Shown here: piece by piece, positions 25,941 through 34,791 of the stretch
Layout of the letters: each line of letters starts with the position of its first letter
How positions within the stretch are numbered: the stretch's first letter is position 1
Origin: an uncultured SAR116 cluster alpha proteobacterium
GTDB taxonomy: Bacteria; Pseudomonadota; Alphaproteobacteria; Puniceispirillales; GCA-002684695
DNA length: 64,000 nt
Reading direction: 5' to 3'
NCBI GenBank assembly: GCA_902612965.1
Contig: CACMFN010000002.1
Location: 94,456-158,455 of the forward strand
Program-made: the position numbers and the translations under genes
The notes under the pieces: model-generated
What the model saw: only the letters and a program-made list of their open reading frames with translations
The model's database searches: none
Told to the model about the DNA's origin: nothing

Positions 25941-27284
25941 CTATTTTTTTATATATTCTTTTAAAAGGCTGTTTTTTATACCTAATTTTATATAATAGGA
26001 TTTCTTAAAGAGTTTATATTCATATATACCTTCTCCGATTTTCTTAATTTTTATACCTTCCCACAAATTTTGTTCCATAACTTCAAAAACCTCGTCATTT
26101 GAAATATGTATGATATTGCAACCTCTCTCTAAACCCTCAACCACAGCCGCAGTTGCTCCTATCATAACAGTAAGCTTAACATTACTATTAATATCAAAGA
26201 TGTTCATATACTTTTTAATAAGTTCATTAATTTCATTCTCAAACTGTAAACTTTTCTTTGGTGAAGATGGCGCAGGATGGTTTCTTACAATCAGTAGAGG
26301 GATTGAATTTTTCCTGCAACTCTTAAAAAATTTTTCTAATTTAATGAGATAGATTTTATGATTAGAAAAACTATGAGGTAAAAAAATTTTACGATTAAAT
26401 TCCAACTTATCAGAAACTAAATATCTGGTTGATTTTTGAATATCAATCCTTTTTTTTGGCCATTTTAGATAATTAATTAATAATGATTTTATACCTGCGC
26501 CATGAACTACTATTTTATCAGGCGCACCATATCTATAAAGATATTCTGTTGGTAGTGCATTTGGTAAGGAATGTAAGTAGCCAATTACCTCTGCAGTTTG
26601 TTTTTCATTTTTTATCTCTTGATAAATGGCATGTTGCCAGTTTTGAGCTTCATAAGGCAAAAAATATTTATCATTTTGGTATAAAAATCTATTTTCTCTC
26701 ATGATTGATATCAACTCTTTGGAAAAAATAGTGTCTATATTCCAAAACATATAAAATTTCTTATAAAATGATTTGAAAGTCATAACATGCCTAATAAAGA
26801 AAACTATTGGCCTTAAAATATTAAAATTTCTTCTGCTGCTTATTTGAGAAAAAATAAGAATGTTTTTATCAAGGGTTTTTGGTAATTTATTATCAATTGA
26901 AATAAGAAAGAATGTTAACATTCTTGTTTTTTTTGAGTTTACTCTAAAATATCTATCATTAAACGAACCATCTTTATTAAAATCATCTAACTTACACCAA
27001 GAAAAAAGAACTGCCTTTGATTTAAGTTTAAATTTGTTTTTGTTAAATAAAAAATATTTATCTACAAAACCTAAAATCAAAATTGCTTTGATTATAGAAT
27101 AAATATATTTGATTTTGCTAGTTAAACCTAAATATGCTTTTAATCTAATATTTCCCAAATGATTTGGGGACCAAGAATTAATACAATTAAAGGGACTATA
27201 GACTAGACTTTCATTGCTTTGGTTTTTTATTAATCCAATTGATTTTTTAATTAATATTTCTTGATTGATGTTCTTTTTTTTCAT
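25941..27284 (-). CDS. Unknown surface-carbohydrate transferase candidate
   Basis: 447 residues, unrecognised. The N-terminal 190 residues are basic with hydrophobic stretches. The C-terminal half looks like a GT-B Rossmann domain: EVIGYLHSLPNALPTEYLYR, PDKIVVHGAGIKSLLI, a PLLIVRNHPAPSSPKKSL segment and KLTVMIGATAAVVEGLERG near the end, where a glutamate follows an alternating small-residue loop. The R-N-H-P motif and this ending recall TIGR04326-like surface-carbohydrate proteins, but the match is from memory and weak. It sits between the epimerase at 27334 and rfbG. Confidence 0.5.
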   Translation of the reverse strand: MKKKNINQEILIKKSIGLIKNQSNESLVYSPFNCINSWSPNHLGNIRLKAYLGLTSKIKYIYSIIKAILILGFVDKYFLFNKNKFKLKSKAVLFSWCKLDDFNKDGSFNDRYFRVNSKKTRMLTFFLISIDNKLPKTLDKNILIFSQISSRRNFNILRPIVFFIRHVMTFKSFYKKFYMFWNIDTIFSKELISIMRENRFLYQNDKYFLPYEAQNWQHAIYQEIKNEKQTAEVIGYLHSLPNALPTEYLYRYGAPDKIVVHGAGIKSLLINYLKWPKKRIDIQKSTRYLVSDKLEFNRKIFLPHSFSNHKIYLIKLEKFFKSCRKNSIPLLIVRNHPAPSSPKKSLQFENEINELIKKYMNIFDINSNVKLTVMIGATAAVVEGLERGCNIIHISNDEVFEVMEQNLWEGIKIKKIGEGIYEYKLFKKSYYIKLGIKNSLLKEYIKK

Positions 27285-27333
27285 TGTAATTATTGATAAT
27301 TACTTAAAGGAAGTCTTGTTTTTTAATTGGTTA

Positions 27334-28263
27334 TTAAAGTTTGTTAATGCTTTCCCACATTTCTTGCAGACCTTTATTAAGTGGAATTTTAGGTTTATAA
27401 TTTATTAAATTTGAAATTTTATCTAAATCAGCGTAGCAACCTTTCAGATCTCCAGGTGTGCCCTCAATAACATTAATCTCAATTTTACTTTTACCAACAA
27501 TTGAAGCTATTGAGTTAATTAATTCTTCAATTGTTGTTTTTGTTCCAGAACCTAAATTAAAAATTTCATTACATGCTATTCCATGTAAACATAAATCCCA
27601 AGCCTCAACGACATCATTTATATTTATTAAATCCCTATACCTATCAAGAGAACCCTTTATTTCCATTTTATCTTTTTTTATAATCATATTCATAAAAATA
27701 CCAACTATGCCTTGGTCATTTTTTGTAATATCTTGACCTTCACCATAAACATTAAACATTCTTAGAGAATTCCATTTAATACCTTTTGGTTGTGCATAAT
27801 TCATTAAAAGGTGCTCACACGCCAATTTAGATGTCCCATAGATAGACTTAGGCTTACAACAAAATTCCTCTGAATATTTTTCTTTTCCTTTGTGGTCTCC
27901 ATAAACAACAAAAGAGGAAGCAAAAAGAAGTTTTGGTACTTCATTGAACAAACAAAAATCTATAATATTTAAAGTACCTAGTATATTTAAGTTTATATCA
28001 TTGTATGGTTCTTGAAATGATCTTGGGCCTGATGACTGACCTGCAAGGTGTAGAACTGCATCTAAACCCTTAATTTTTAGATTTCTTAACGTTTTTGAAT
28101 CTGTAATATCCACTCGCAAAACCTCTAAAAACTTTAATTCTTGAGGGATAATAGTTCCGGGATATTCCAAAATTAGAATTTCAATGTTTTTACCAAGAAG
28201 TCTTTTTATAATACGTTTGCCAATAAATCCAAATCCGCCGGTTACAAGAACTTTTTGTATCAT
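27334..28263 (-). CDS. NAD(P)-dependent nucleotide-sugar epimerase/dehydratase
   Basis: 309-residue extended SDR. VLVTGGFGFIGKRIIKRLL is the G-x-x-G-x-x-G dinucleotide site, LLFASSFVVYGDHKGKE the catalytic serine region, and SIYGTSKLACEHLLMNYA the Y-x-x-x-K pair. Near residue 170, FNVYGEGQDITKN is typical of the UDP-glucose 4-epimerase-like superfamily. The substrate is not determined. Two bases separate it from the aminotransferase gene upstream. Confidence 0.8.
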   Translation of the reverse strand: MIQKVLVTGGFGFIGKRIIKRLLGKNIEILILEYPGTIIPQELKFLEVLRVDITDSKTLRNLKIKGLDAVLHLAGQSSGPRSFQEPYNDINLNILGTLNIIDFCLFNEVPKLLFASSFVVYGDHKGKEKYSEEFCCKPKSIYGTSKLACEHLLMNYAQPKGIKWNSLRMFNVYGEGQDITKNDQGIVGIFMNMIIKKDKMEIKGSLDRYRDLININDVVEAWDLCLHGIACNEIFNLGSGTKTTIEELINSIASIVGKSKIEINVIEGTPGDLKGCYADLDKISNLINYKPKIPLNKGLQEMWESINKL

Positions 28264-28265
28264 TT

Positions 28266-29336
28266 TTAATTTAAATTTAGTTTTTCTATTTCTGAATAAA
28301 ATCTTTTCATATCTTCCTTAGGACCTATGGTTATTAAAACATATTTTGAAAAGCTTCCAGAAAATGGACCTTTTAAGTAAATTTTTTTGTTTTTTAAAAA
28401 TTCAACAAAATTTATAGCTTTATTGTTGTTCAATAAATCAAGAAGTAAATAATTACCAAAATTTCCATATGATTTGATTTTATGTTTTTTTAAAAATTGT
28501 TTTGTGTATTCTCTACTTATAATTACATTTGCATTATATTCATTCACAATTTGAATATTGTCTAAAACATATTCAGCAACAATATTTGAAAGAGAGTTGC
28601 TTTCATGAGCAAGTCTTGTTTTTGCCAATAAACTAATATTTTGAGCATTACTTACTAAATAACCTAACCTTATAGAAGGCAAACCAAAACCTTTTGAAAA
28701 AGTTCTTGCAACCACTACATTTTCATATTTACCTATTAATGGAATACCAGTTTCTGCACCATATAAGTGGTAAGCTTCATCAATAACAAATAAGCAATTT
28801 ATGGAAAGTAGTTGTTTTGCCATTTCCTCAAGCTCCTTTAAATTAAAGCAGCTTTCAACTGGTTGATTGGGATTAGGCAGAAAAAACATTGTTGGTCTTT
28901 TGATTAAAAACTTTTCAAATTCCTCAACATTAAAACTAAGATCATCTTTGAATTCAATTTCTTCTAGATTTACCTGAAATAAATCTGCATATATTCTGTA
29001 CATTGCATATGTTGGTGACAACACACCTACTAAATCTCCTGGCTCTGTCATAATTTCATACAAGGTTTTTATACCACCATCAATGCCCGAGGTAAGTGTC
29101 AATTCTTCTTCTTTAACATTTATGTAATTACTAATTTTAGAATATAAATTTGATGGTTCTGGGTATGTTGACAAAAACCAATCCGGTTGATTGTTGAAAA
29201 TATCACTCATCATCGTCTTGGGCCAAAACCCAACTTTTTCATTTCTGTCTAAACGTAACCCATTTTCTAAATCTCTTCCTTCTGAAACTCGAAATCTTTG
29301 AATATTATTAAGATAATTTTTTCTTTGTATGAACAT
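28266..29336 (-). CDS. Class I/II PLP aminotransferase, HisC-like
   Basis: 356 residues. The fold-type I pattern resembles histidinol-phosphate aminotransferase: LRLDRNEKVGFWP, LTLTSGIDGGIKTLYEIM, CLFVIDEAYHLYG (PLP-stacking aspartate and tyrosine) and VVARTFSKGFGLPSIRLGY with the Schiff-base lysine. In a glycan locus next to a HAD phosphatase, it probably aminates a small phosphorylated or CMP-linked precursor and is unlikely to be the histidine enzyme, as no other his genes are present. The precise substrate is unknown. Confidence 0.78.
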   Translation of the reverse strand: MFIQRKNYLNNIQRFRVSEGRDLENGLRLDRNEKVGFWPKTMMSDIFNNQPDWFLSTYPEPSNLYSKISNYINVKEEELTLTSGIDGGIKTLYEIMTEPGDLVGVLSPTYAMYRIYADLFQVNLEEIEFKDDLSFNVEEFEKFLIKRPTMFFLPNPNQPVESCFNLKELEEMAKQLLSINCLFVIDEAYHLYGAETGIPLIGKYENVVVARTFSKGFGLPSIRLGYLVSNAQNISLLAKTRLAHESNSLSNIVAEYVLDNIQIVNEYNANVIISREYTKQFLKKHKIKSYGNFGNYLLLDLLNNNKAINFVEFLKNKKIYLKGPFSGSFSKYVLITIGPKEDMKRFYSEIEKLNLN

Positions 29337-29396
29337 TTTATGACCTTGTATTTTGATACTTTATAATTTTATATCTTTATTTAATCAAATATTATT

Positions 29397-30056
29397 TTAG
29401 TGTATTTTTTTTATAAGCTTTTCGAAATTGTTAATTTTTTCAATACCTTTGGGTAACTTATCATTATTTTTTTTTTCAACTCCTAAAAATTTCACATTAG
29501 CCTCCAAAGCCCCATTATAATCAGATATACTATCTCCAACCATTAAAACTCTTTTTTTGTCTAGATTGTTATTTTTTATAATACCTTTGATGATTTTGCC
29601 CTTGGTTTTAGGTGACCCATAAATATCTTTAAAATAATTTCTCATACCTCTTTTATTTATAATTTTTTCTAATTCCTTTTGTGGTGTAGCCGATGCAACA
29701 AAAAAATTTATAACTTCATAGTATTTATTTAAAAACTTTTCTACGCCATCTAAATATGGTGCTTTGACAATTAAGTCTAATACCAAACTTGAAAAATTGG
29801 ATGAAAGCTCACCTTCAATTTGCTCATCAAAGTTTTGTTTCAATATTTTTGTTTGAAAAAATTTAAATTTTTGATTTCTAGGCACGCCTTCATTATGTTC
29901 ATGATATTTAACAACTCTTTCTTCAACTTCTTTTCCATACTTTTTGTATAATAATGAAAACGCATTTTTTTTGATTTCTGCACTATCTACTAAAGTACCA
30001 TCAAAATCAAAAATTATAGCATCATATAAAAAATTACTTTTATTAACTTCTATCAT
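29397..30056 (-). CDS. HAD-superfamily phosphatase
   Basis: 219 residues. AIIFDFDGTLVDSAEIKKN carries the nucleophile and acid aspartates, FFVASATPQKELEKII motif II, and VLMVGDSISDYNGALEANV the Mg-binding motif IV. The alpha-helical cap between motifs I and II fits the phosphoglycolate phosphatase/beta-phosphoglucomutase subgroup. It is first in the 12-gene minus-strand run; its promoter should lie in 30057-30204. An A10 tract in the coding strand corresponds to plus-strand T10 at 29467-29476. Confidence 0.8.
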   Translation of the reverse strand: MIEVNKSNFLYDAIIFDFDGTLVDSAEIKKNAFSLLYKKYGKEVEERVVKYHEHNEGVPRNQKFKFFQTKILKQNFDEQIEGELSSNFSSLVLDLIVKAPYLDGVEKFLNKYYEVINFFVASATPQKELEKIINKRGMRNYFKDIYGSPKTKGKIIKGIIKNNNLDKKRVLMVGDSISDYNGALEANVKFLGVEKKNNDKLPKGIEKINNFEKLIKKIH

Positions 30057-30121
30057 TTTGATGTAAAATTTATTTTATAATTACTTTATAGTTATATAGG
30101 AATTATTAAATGAAACACTTA

Positions 30122-30150
30122 TTGTGTAAAATTATTTTTAGAAATATAAT
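30122..30150 (+). promoter_or_regulatory. Candidate sigma70-type promoter for the cupin-SDR-cytidylyltransferase operon
   Basis: TTGTGT at 30122-30127 and a perfect TATAAT at 30145-30150 are separated by 17 bases, 55 bases before the ATG at 30205. The -35 matches consensus only at TTG, and the gap is A/T-rich, so chance is possible. The same 148-base divergent gap must drive the large minus-strand operon; TTTATA at 30074-30079 and 30085-30090 would be weak minus-strand -10 boxes. Confidence 0.4.
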
Positions 30151-30190
30151 TTAATTTATTAATTTAGATAAAATTAAAGCTCAGTTTTTC

Positions 30191-30196
30191 AGAGGA
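30191..30196 (+). promoter_or_regulatory. Shine-Dalgarno sequence AGAGGA
   Basis: AGAGGA lies eight bases before the ATG at 30205 and is one of the clearest ribosome-binding sites in the window, where most genes show none. It supports the chosen cupin start and suggests this operon is well translated. A second good site, GGAGG at 31362-31366, precedes the cytidylyltransferase ATG at 31373. Confidence 0.6.
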
Positions 30197-30204
30197 ATTA
30201 ATAA

Positions 30205-30648
30205 ATGGATAATAAAATACAAAATGAAGTTCATGATGATAATGTAAGAAAAGTACTAAAAGATGACGGTGTTAGTATTATAAGTACGGAAGAAAAATAT
30301 GAGAATCTGTCCAAAACATCTTTAGAGGAGATAAAATCAAAATTTGGAAAAGCTTCTTGGGCAGTAAGAGTAATTTACAATGAGTTATTTGGCGGAGTTC
30401 TTATTCAACAACAACCTGGAGAGGGTAACCGTTTGCATTACCATCCTGATGCTGATGAATGCTGGGTGATTTTAGAAGGTGAATGGGAGTGGTATATAGA
30501 AGGTGAAGGTAAAAAAATTGTAACAGTTAATGATATCGTAGTTGTTAAAAAAGGTATAAAGCATCAAATTAAATGTATTGGGGAGAAAACAGGAATCCGA
30601 TTAGCAATAACAAGACCTGATGTAAATCATGTTTATGAAAAAAATTAA
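30205..30648 (+). CDS. Cupin-domain protein
   Basis: 147 residues with one cupin barrel. RLHYHPDADECWVILEGEWE contains the metal-binding H-x-H...E of motif 1, and VNDIVVVKKGIKHQIKC holds the motif 2 glycine and histidine. Members act as metal-dependent isomerases, epimerases or binding proteins. Its ATG follows a strong ribosome-binding site, and its stop shares a base with the next start (TAATG), so it is coupled to the SDR. It is probably an isomerase step before cytidylyl activation (inference). Confidence 0.75.
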   Translation: MDNKIQNEVHDDNVRKVLKDDGVSIISTEEKYENLSKTSLEEIKSKFGKASWAVRVIYNELFGGVLIQQQPGEGNRLHYHPDADECWVILEGEWEWYIEGEGKKIVTVNDIVVVKKGIKHQIKCIGEKTGIRLAITRPDVNHVYEKN

Positions 30649-31376
30649 TGTTTAAAAATTTAAAATTTAATTTTAGAAATAAAACAGTGCTTGTAATTGG
30701 AGGGAGCAGAGGCATTGGTGAAATGCTTGTGAAACAATTTAATCTAAGTGGAGCAAATGTTTATTACGCATCAAGAAACAAAAGTAGAAACAATAGTGAA
30801 ATAAGCCATATTCAAACAGATTTAGCTGATGAAAATAGTATTATAAAACTTTTTGAGTTTTTAAATAATATAGGGAAGCTTGATATTATGATAAATACTG
30901 CAGCAATAAATTTTTCCAAATCCTTTACAGATATTGATTATAAAGAATGGAAGGAAGTTATTGATATAAATTTAGACTCTACATTTTTAGTTTCAAAATT
31001 GGCTCTAAATATTATGAAAAAAAATGGCAATGGAAAAATTGTAAATGTGTCATCTATTGCTGGCAGATCAAAAAGCATTGCAAGCGGCGCACATTATGTT
31101 TCAAGCAAAGCAGGAATTATTGGATTAACAAGACAGATGGCATATGAAGTTGCTAAATATAATATAAATGTAAATGTAGTATGTCCTAGTCAAACTATGA
31201 CAGATATGCTTATGCAAACAATGAGCAAAAATGATATCTTAGAATTAGAAAAAAAAATTCCTCTTAGAAGAGTTGCATACCTTGAAGAACAAATTGGACC
31301 AATCATGTTTTTATGTAGCGATGCAGCATCATATATAACTGGTGCCTGTATAGATGTTAATGGAGGACAACTATGA
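30648..31376 (+). CDS. Short-chain dehydrogenase/reductase
   Basis: 242-residue classical SDR. TVLVIGGSRGIGEMLVKQF is the cofactor-binding T-G-x-x-x-G-I-G variant, MINTAAINFS the N-A-A-x-x segment, KIVNVSSIAGRS the catalytic serine and HYVSSKAGIIGLTRQM the Y-x-x-x-K. ITGACIDVNGGQL is the conserved C-terminus. It is a sugar- or ketone-reducing oxidoreductase related to FabG. The start overlaps the cupin stop by one base and the stop overlaps the next start as ATGA, a tight three-gene coupling. Confidence 0.85.
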   Translation: MFKNLKFNFRNKTVLVIGGSRGIGEMLVKQFNLSGANVYYASRNKSRNNSEISHIQTDLADENSIIKLFEFLNNIGKLDIMINTAAINFSKSFTDIDYKEWKEVIDINLDSTFLVSKLALNIMKKNGNGKIVNVSSIAGRSKSIASGAHYVSSKAGIIGLTRQMAYEVAKYNINVNVVCPSQTMTDMLMQTMSKNDILELEKKIPLRRVAYLEEQIGPIMFLCSDAASYITGACIDVNGGQL

Positions 31377-32113
31377 ATATTGAAGGAAACATAGCAGCAG
31401 TAATTCTAGGGAGGAAAGGGTCTACTGGTTTTCCAGGTAAAAATACAATGAAAATTTTAGATAAACCAGCATATGAATATGCAATTAATGCTGCAAAGAA
31501 GTCAAAGTATGTAACTAATATTTTTTGTTCTACTGATATTGATGAAATAATTGATAGAAGAAATGAATTAAATGTAGATATTATATTAAGACCATCACAC
31601 CTACTTACTGCAGAAGCTTTATTTGAAGATGCCGTAGAACACGCCTACCAAGACATTAAGAAAAGATTAGGTGGCAAAATAAAGTATTTTGTTATTTTAA
31701 TGGCCAATGCCGTAACAATTAATAATAAACTTATTGATGAAGCTATTGAAAAATTAGAGGCTGATGAAGAAGCCGACTCTGCTGTAACAGTTTCAGTTTT
31801 CAACATGTATAGCCCATTAAGAGCAAGAAAACTTGATTCAGATGGTTATTTAAAGCCTTTTGTTCCGTTTAGCGCTTTTGGAGATGAAAAAACATTATCT
31901 TGCGACAGAAATAGCCAAGGCGACGTTTTTTATGCTGATATGAGTCACTCTGTTTGTAAATCTAGGTGTATCGAAAAAATAGAAGAGGGACTTCTACCAC
32001 AAAAATGGATGGGGAGAAAAATTTTACCTATTTTAAATAAAGATGGCTGTGATATTGACGAAAATTGGCAACTTGACATGTCTATAAGATGGTTGGAAAA
32101 TAATAAAATTTGA
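31373..32113 (+). CDS. NeuA-like CMP-sugar (acylneuraminate-type) cytidylyltransferase
   Basis: 246 residues. VILGRKGSTGFPGKNTMKIL is the R-x-G-S-x-x-x-P-x-K-N CTP-binding motif, NIFCSTDIDEI follows, and SCDRNSQGDVFYADMSHS lies near residue 185. The family activates nonulosonic acids or KDO-like acids as CMP derivatives. The spacing and sequence after the first motif differ from typical NeuA, so the substrate may be unusual. GGAGG six bases before the ATG gives strong initiation. Its stop abuts the convergent methyltransferase. Confidence 0.8.
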   Translation: MNIEGNIAAVILGRKGSTGFPGKNTMKILDKPAYEYAINAAKKSKYVTNIFCSTDIDEIIDRRNELNVDIILRPSHLLTAEALFEDAVEHAYQDIKKRLGGKIKYFVILMANAVTINNKLIDEAIEKLEADEEADSAVTVSVFNMYSPLRARKLDSDGYLKPFVPFSAFGDEKTLSCDRNSQGDVFYADMSHSVCKSRCIEKIEEGLLPQKWMGRKILPILNKDGCDIDENWQLDMSIRWLENNKI

Positions 32114-32869
32114 TTAAATTAAATTAGAAATTTTATAAACTTTAAAAGATTCGCCATTGTAAGGAAAACTTTCTATTTGTTCTAATCCAACTTTTTTAAA
32201 CAAGAACTCCAATCTTTCATTATCTCTTATCCAACCCCAAAACTGAATTTTGTTCTTTTTGAAGAGTAAATAATATATTGGCCTTATAATTATCTTAATT
32301 TTATCAAAAAAAGATAATTTCGTAGAAGGTTTTTTATAATCATTTTCAACATCATTAAAGGAATGGTCAACACTTATTAAAATACTGTCCTTATTTAAAC
32401 ATTGTTTTATTTGAGAAAAAAAATCTATAAAGTTTTTATTATCAAAAGCATATGTGAATTGAACACAAAAAACTACGTCATATCTTTTTTGAGGTAAAAT
32501 AGAATGATATTTTAAGCTTGGGTTTTTTTTATATAAAAACTTTCCTCCAAGTTTTGAAAAATCATAACATTCCAAAAAAATATCAGGCCTTAAATTAAAA
32601 ATTTTATCCTCAATAAAACCTAAACCTGAGCCTAAAGATAAAACTTTTGAATTTTTTTTCATCATTAAAGAAAGTTTTTTATATGTTTCTAGTTTTTGTT
32701 TCCTCCATAAACTAGGCAGTTCATCCATATCTTTATACTTAATGAAAAGTACTTCATAAAAACTATCATAAAATAATTCTCCAGCTACTCTAAATAAAGT
32801 TAGATTACATTTTAATTTTGTAAACTTTATTCCCAACCATTCATTTTGATAAAATGGAAATTGTATCAT
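32114..32869 (-). CDS. Class I SAM-dependent methyltransferase-like protein
   Basis: 251 residues from ATG 32869, with GTG 32884 as an alternative that overlaps the upstream stop. SKVLSLGSGLGFIEDKIF is motif I, LECYDFSKLGGKFL the acidic region and RYDVVFCVQFTYAFDNKN motif IV. The N-terminal 70 residues and the basic C-terminus are unassigned. It is the last gene of the 32-53 kb minus-strand block. Some homologous folds lack methyl transfer, so activity is inferred. Confidence 0.68.
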   Translation of the reverse strand: MIQFPFYQNEWLGIKFTKLKCNLTLFRVAGELFYDSFYEVLFIKYKDMDELPSLWRKQKLETYKKLSLMMKKNSKVLSLGSGLGFIEDKIFNLRPDIFLECYDFSKLGGKFLYKKNPSLKYHSILPQKRYDVVFCVQFTYAFDNKNFIDFFSQIKQCLNKDSILISVDHSFNDVENDYKKPSTKLSFFDKIKIIIRPIYYLLFKKNKIQFWGWIRDNERLEFLFKKVGLEQIESFPYNGESFKVYKISNLI

Positions 32870-32873
32870 TTTT

Positions 32874-33743
32874 TTATAAATCACCTTGAGATTTCATTTC
32901 ATGGATCAAGTCGAGAAGACCTTGCCCTAAATCAATATGTGTTTTAGGCGTAAACTTTATTCCTATCATAGGCTTATAAGCATAAGGTGTTCTTACATAA
33001 TGACCAGAATAACTCTCATTTCGAAATTCAATTTTATCTTTAATTCCAATTATTTCCCCCAACATATTTAGTATTTCAAAAACTCTATGTGATTGTTGGC
33101 CTGTTAAAACAATATTTTTATTTTTGAACTCGTCAGATAGAATCTCAATACTGCTTTTAGCAGCATCAATCACATGTATGTATTCTCTAATTGCATTTAT
33201 ATCGCCTTGATATGAAATTTTATCATTTTTAATAGCATCCTTAATTATTCTATATACCCCATTATCTGGCCCCGACCTTGGGCCGTAAAGTGATCCAAAC
33301 CTTAAAATTGTATAGTCAAAAAACTTTTTATACTCTTCTACATAAAATTCTGAAGCAATTTTACTACATTTATAAAAGCCTCCTTCACGACTATTTACAT
33401 ATTGAGAGCTTGCATAAATAAATCTTTTAACTTTATTTTTTTTTGCTGCCTCTAGAGCATTAACATTACCCAAAATGTTTAATTTTACAGTCTCTATTGG
33501 TTTATTAAGAGCCTCATTCAAATCAGATAATCCACCATAGTTAAAAACAATTTCGCATCCTCTTAAGGCATCATTTAATGAATCAATGTTGGTAATATCA
33601 CCTTTTATCATTTGTTGACTTTTTTTAATCCAAGGGGAGTCTTTAATATCATATATAATGACTTCATAATTAAGTTCAGAAAGTTGATCAGCCAAATGAG
33701 AGCCTAAAAATCCTGACCCACCAATTACACATACTTTAGCCAT
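32874..33743 (-). CDS. NAD-dependent nucleotide-sugar epimerase/reductase
   Basis: 289-residue extended SDR. VCVIGGSGFLGSHLADQLS is the cofactor loop, RFIYASSQYVNSREGGF the serine region and FYKCSKIASEFYVEEYK the Y-x-x-x-K pair. The substrate domain has LRFGSLYGPRSGPDNGVYR. It ends within four bases of the methyltransferase and lies 19 bases downstream of the 2-hydroxyacid dehydrogenase, consistent with consecutive oxidation/epimerisation steps. Confidence 0.8.
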   Translation of the reverse strand: MAKVCVIGGSGFLGSHLADQLSELNYEVIIYDIKDSPWIKKSQQMIKGDITNIDSLNDALRGCEIVFNYGGLSDLNEALNKPIETVKLNILGNVNALEAAKKNKVKRFIYASSQYVNSREGGFYKCSKIASEFYVEEYKKFFDYTILRFGSLYGPRSGPDNGVYRIIKDAIKNDKISYQGDINAIREYIHVIDAAKSSIEILSDEFKNKNIVLTGQQSHRVFEILNMLGEIIGIKDKIEFRNESYSGHYVRTPYAYKPMIGIKFTPKTHIDLGQGLLDLIHEMKSQGDL

Positions 33744-33762
33744 TTAATAGATTTTCTTTAAT

Positions 33763-34758
33763 TTAAACATAAAGATTTTGAATTTCATATTCTGTTTCTG
33801 GTACTGGTCTATTAATTTTCTCACCTTTTACAAATCGAACCACTTCCTCTACAGCCTCTATTTCCATTCTTTCTCTACAATCTATTGACATTGAACCCAT
33901 ATGACTGGTTAAGATACATCTGTCAATTTTAGATAATGGACCGTTGTAAGGTTCATTATCAAAAACATCAATAGCTGCACCTCCAAGGTGCCCTTCAAAC
34001 ATAATGTTAAAAAGATCATTTTCATTAATAATGCCTCCCCTTGAAGTATTAATTATTAATGCATCCTTTTTCATCATCATAAGTTCTTTTTTATTGATTA
34101 AAGAGTTAGTATGCGGGGTTTTAGGAATATGAAGGCTTATTAGGTCTGAATTTTTATATATTTCTTCTTTGCCAACCCAATCAATTTTTAAAGCTGGAGC
34201 AATATCAGTATTATTAATGATTTTAGAATCAATATCATTAGCCAAAACTTTTGGAGAGCCAAAAGCAGAAATTCTTCTTAAAACTCTTGATCCAATTCGA
34301 CCCAGTCCTATAATTCCAATCGTAATTTCAGAAAATCGTTTTCCAAATATTCTCTTCCAATCACCGTTGTGCATTAACATATTTGAAATGTGTATCGATC
34401 TTAATAATGATAACATTAATCCTAGTGTTAATTCTGCAACTGCAGGAGCGGGAGCATCTGGAGTATATGCTACTAGAATATTTCTTTTTTTTGCTTCGTT
34501 AAGATCGACATTATCTACGCCAATCCCAACTCTTGAAACCAATTTTAACTTATCTGCGTTGCTAATAACTTTCTTTGTTATTGGTTCAGTTCCAGCTACG
34601 AGCAGATCAAATCCTTTAATCATTTTAGCTAGTTCATCTTCTGTAAGTTTTCGATTTAAAGGATTTATTACATAATCAACATTTGCATCTTTCATTAATT
34701 CAATAGGAAGATTATTTTTTTCACCAAATGGAACTGTTGTGACTAAAGCTTTAAACAT
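33763..34758 (-). CDS. D-isomer-specific 2-hydroxyacid dehydrogenase (SerA-like)
   Basis: 331 residues. ITIGIIGLGRIGSRVLRRI is the NAD site, LIINTSRGGIINENDL has the substrate-binding arginine, AIDVFDNEPY the glutamate and CILTSHMGSMSIDCRERM the catalytic histidine. It lacks the ACT/regulatory extension of long phosphoglycerate dehydrogenases, so it is the catalytic core only. In this context it could oxidise a phosphorylated hydroxyacid on the way to an unusual CMP-activated compound, with the HisC-like aminotransferase and HAD phosphatase nearby (inference). Confidence 0.82.
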   Translation of the reverse strand: MFKALVTTVPFGEKNNLPIELMKDANVDYVINPLNRKLTEDELAKMIKGFDLLVAGTEPITKKVISNADKLKLVSRVGIGVDNVDLNEAKKRNILVAYTPDAPAPAVAELTLGLMLSLLRSIHISNMLMHNGDWKRIFGKRFSEITIGIIGLGRIGSRVLRRISAFGSPKVLANDIDSKIINNTDIAPALKIDWVGKEEIYKNSDLISLHIPKTPHTNSLINKKELMMMKKDALIINTSRGGIINENDLFNIMFEGHLGGAAIDVFDNEPYNGPLSKIDRCILTSHMGSMSIDCRERMEIEAVEEVVRFVKGEKINRPVPETEYEIQNLYV

Positions 34759-34791
34759 GATTTAATTTTTTTGCTATCATAATACAAACAA

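Noticed and set aside
28266-29336. Assignment as histidine-pathway hisC
   Set aside because: HisC-like fold, but no other his genes are nearby and the neighbours are sugar-pathway genes.
34169-34675. Plus-strand open frame of 168 residues opposite the 2-hydroxyacid dehydrogenase
   Set aside because: The opposing minus-strand gene has complete NAD, Arg, Glu and His motifs; this frame has none.
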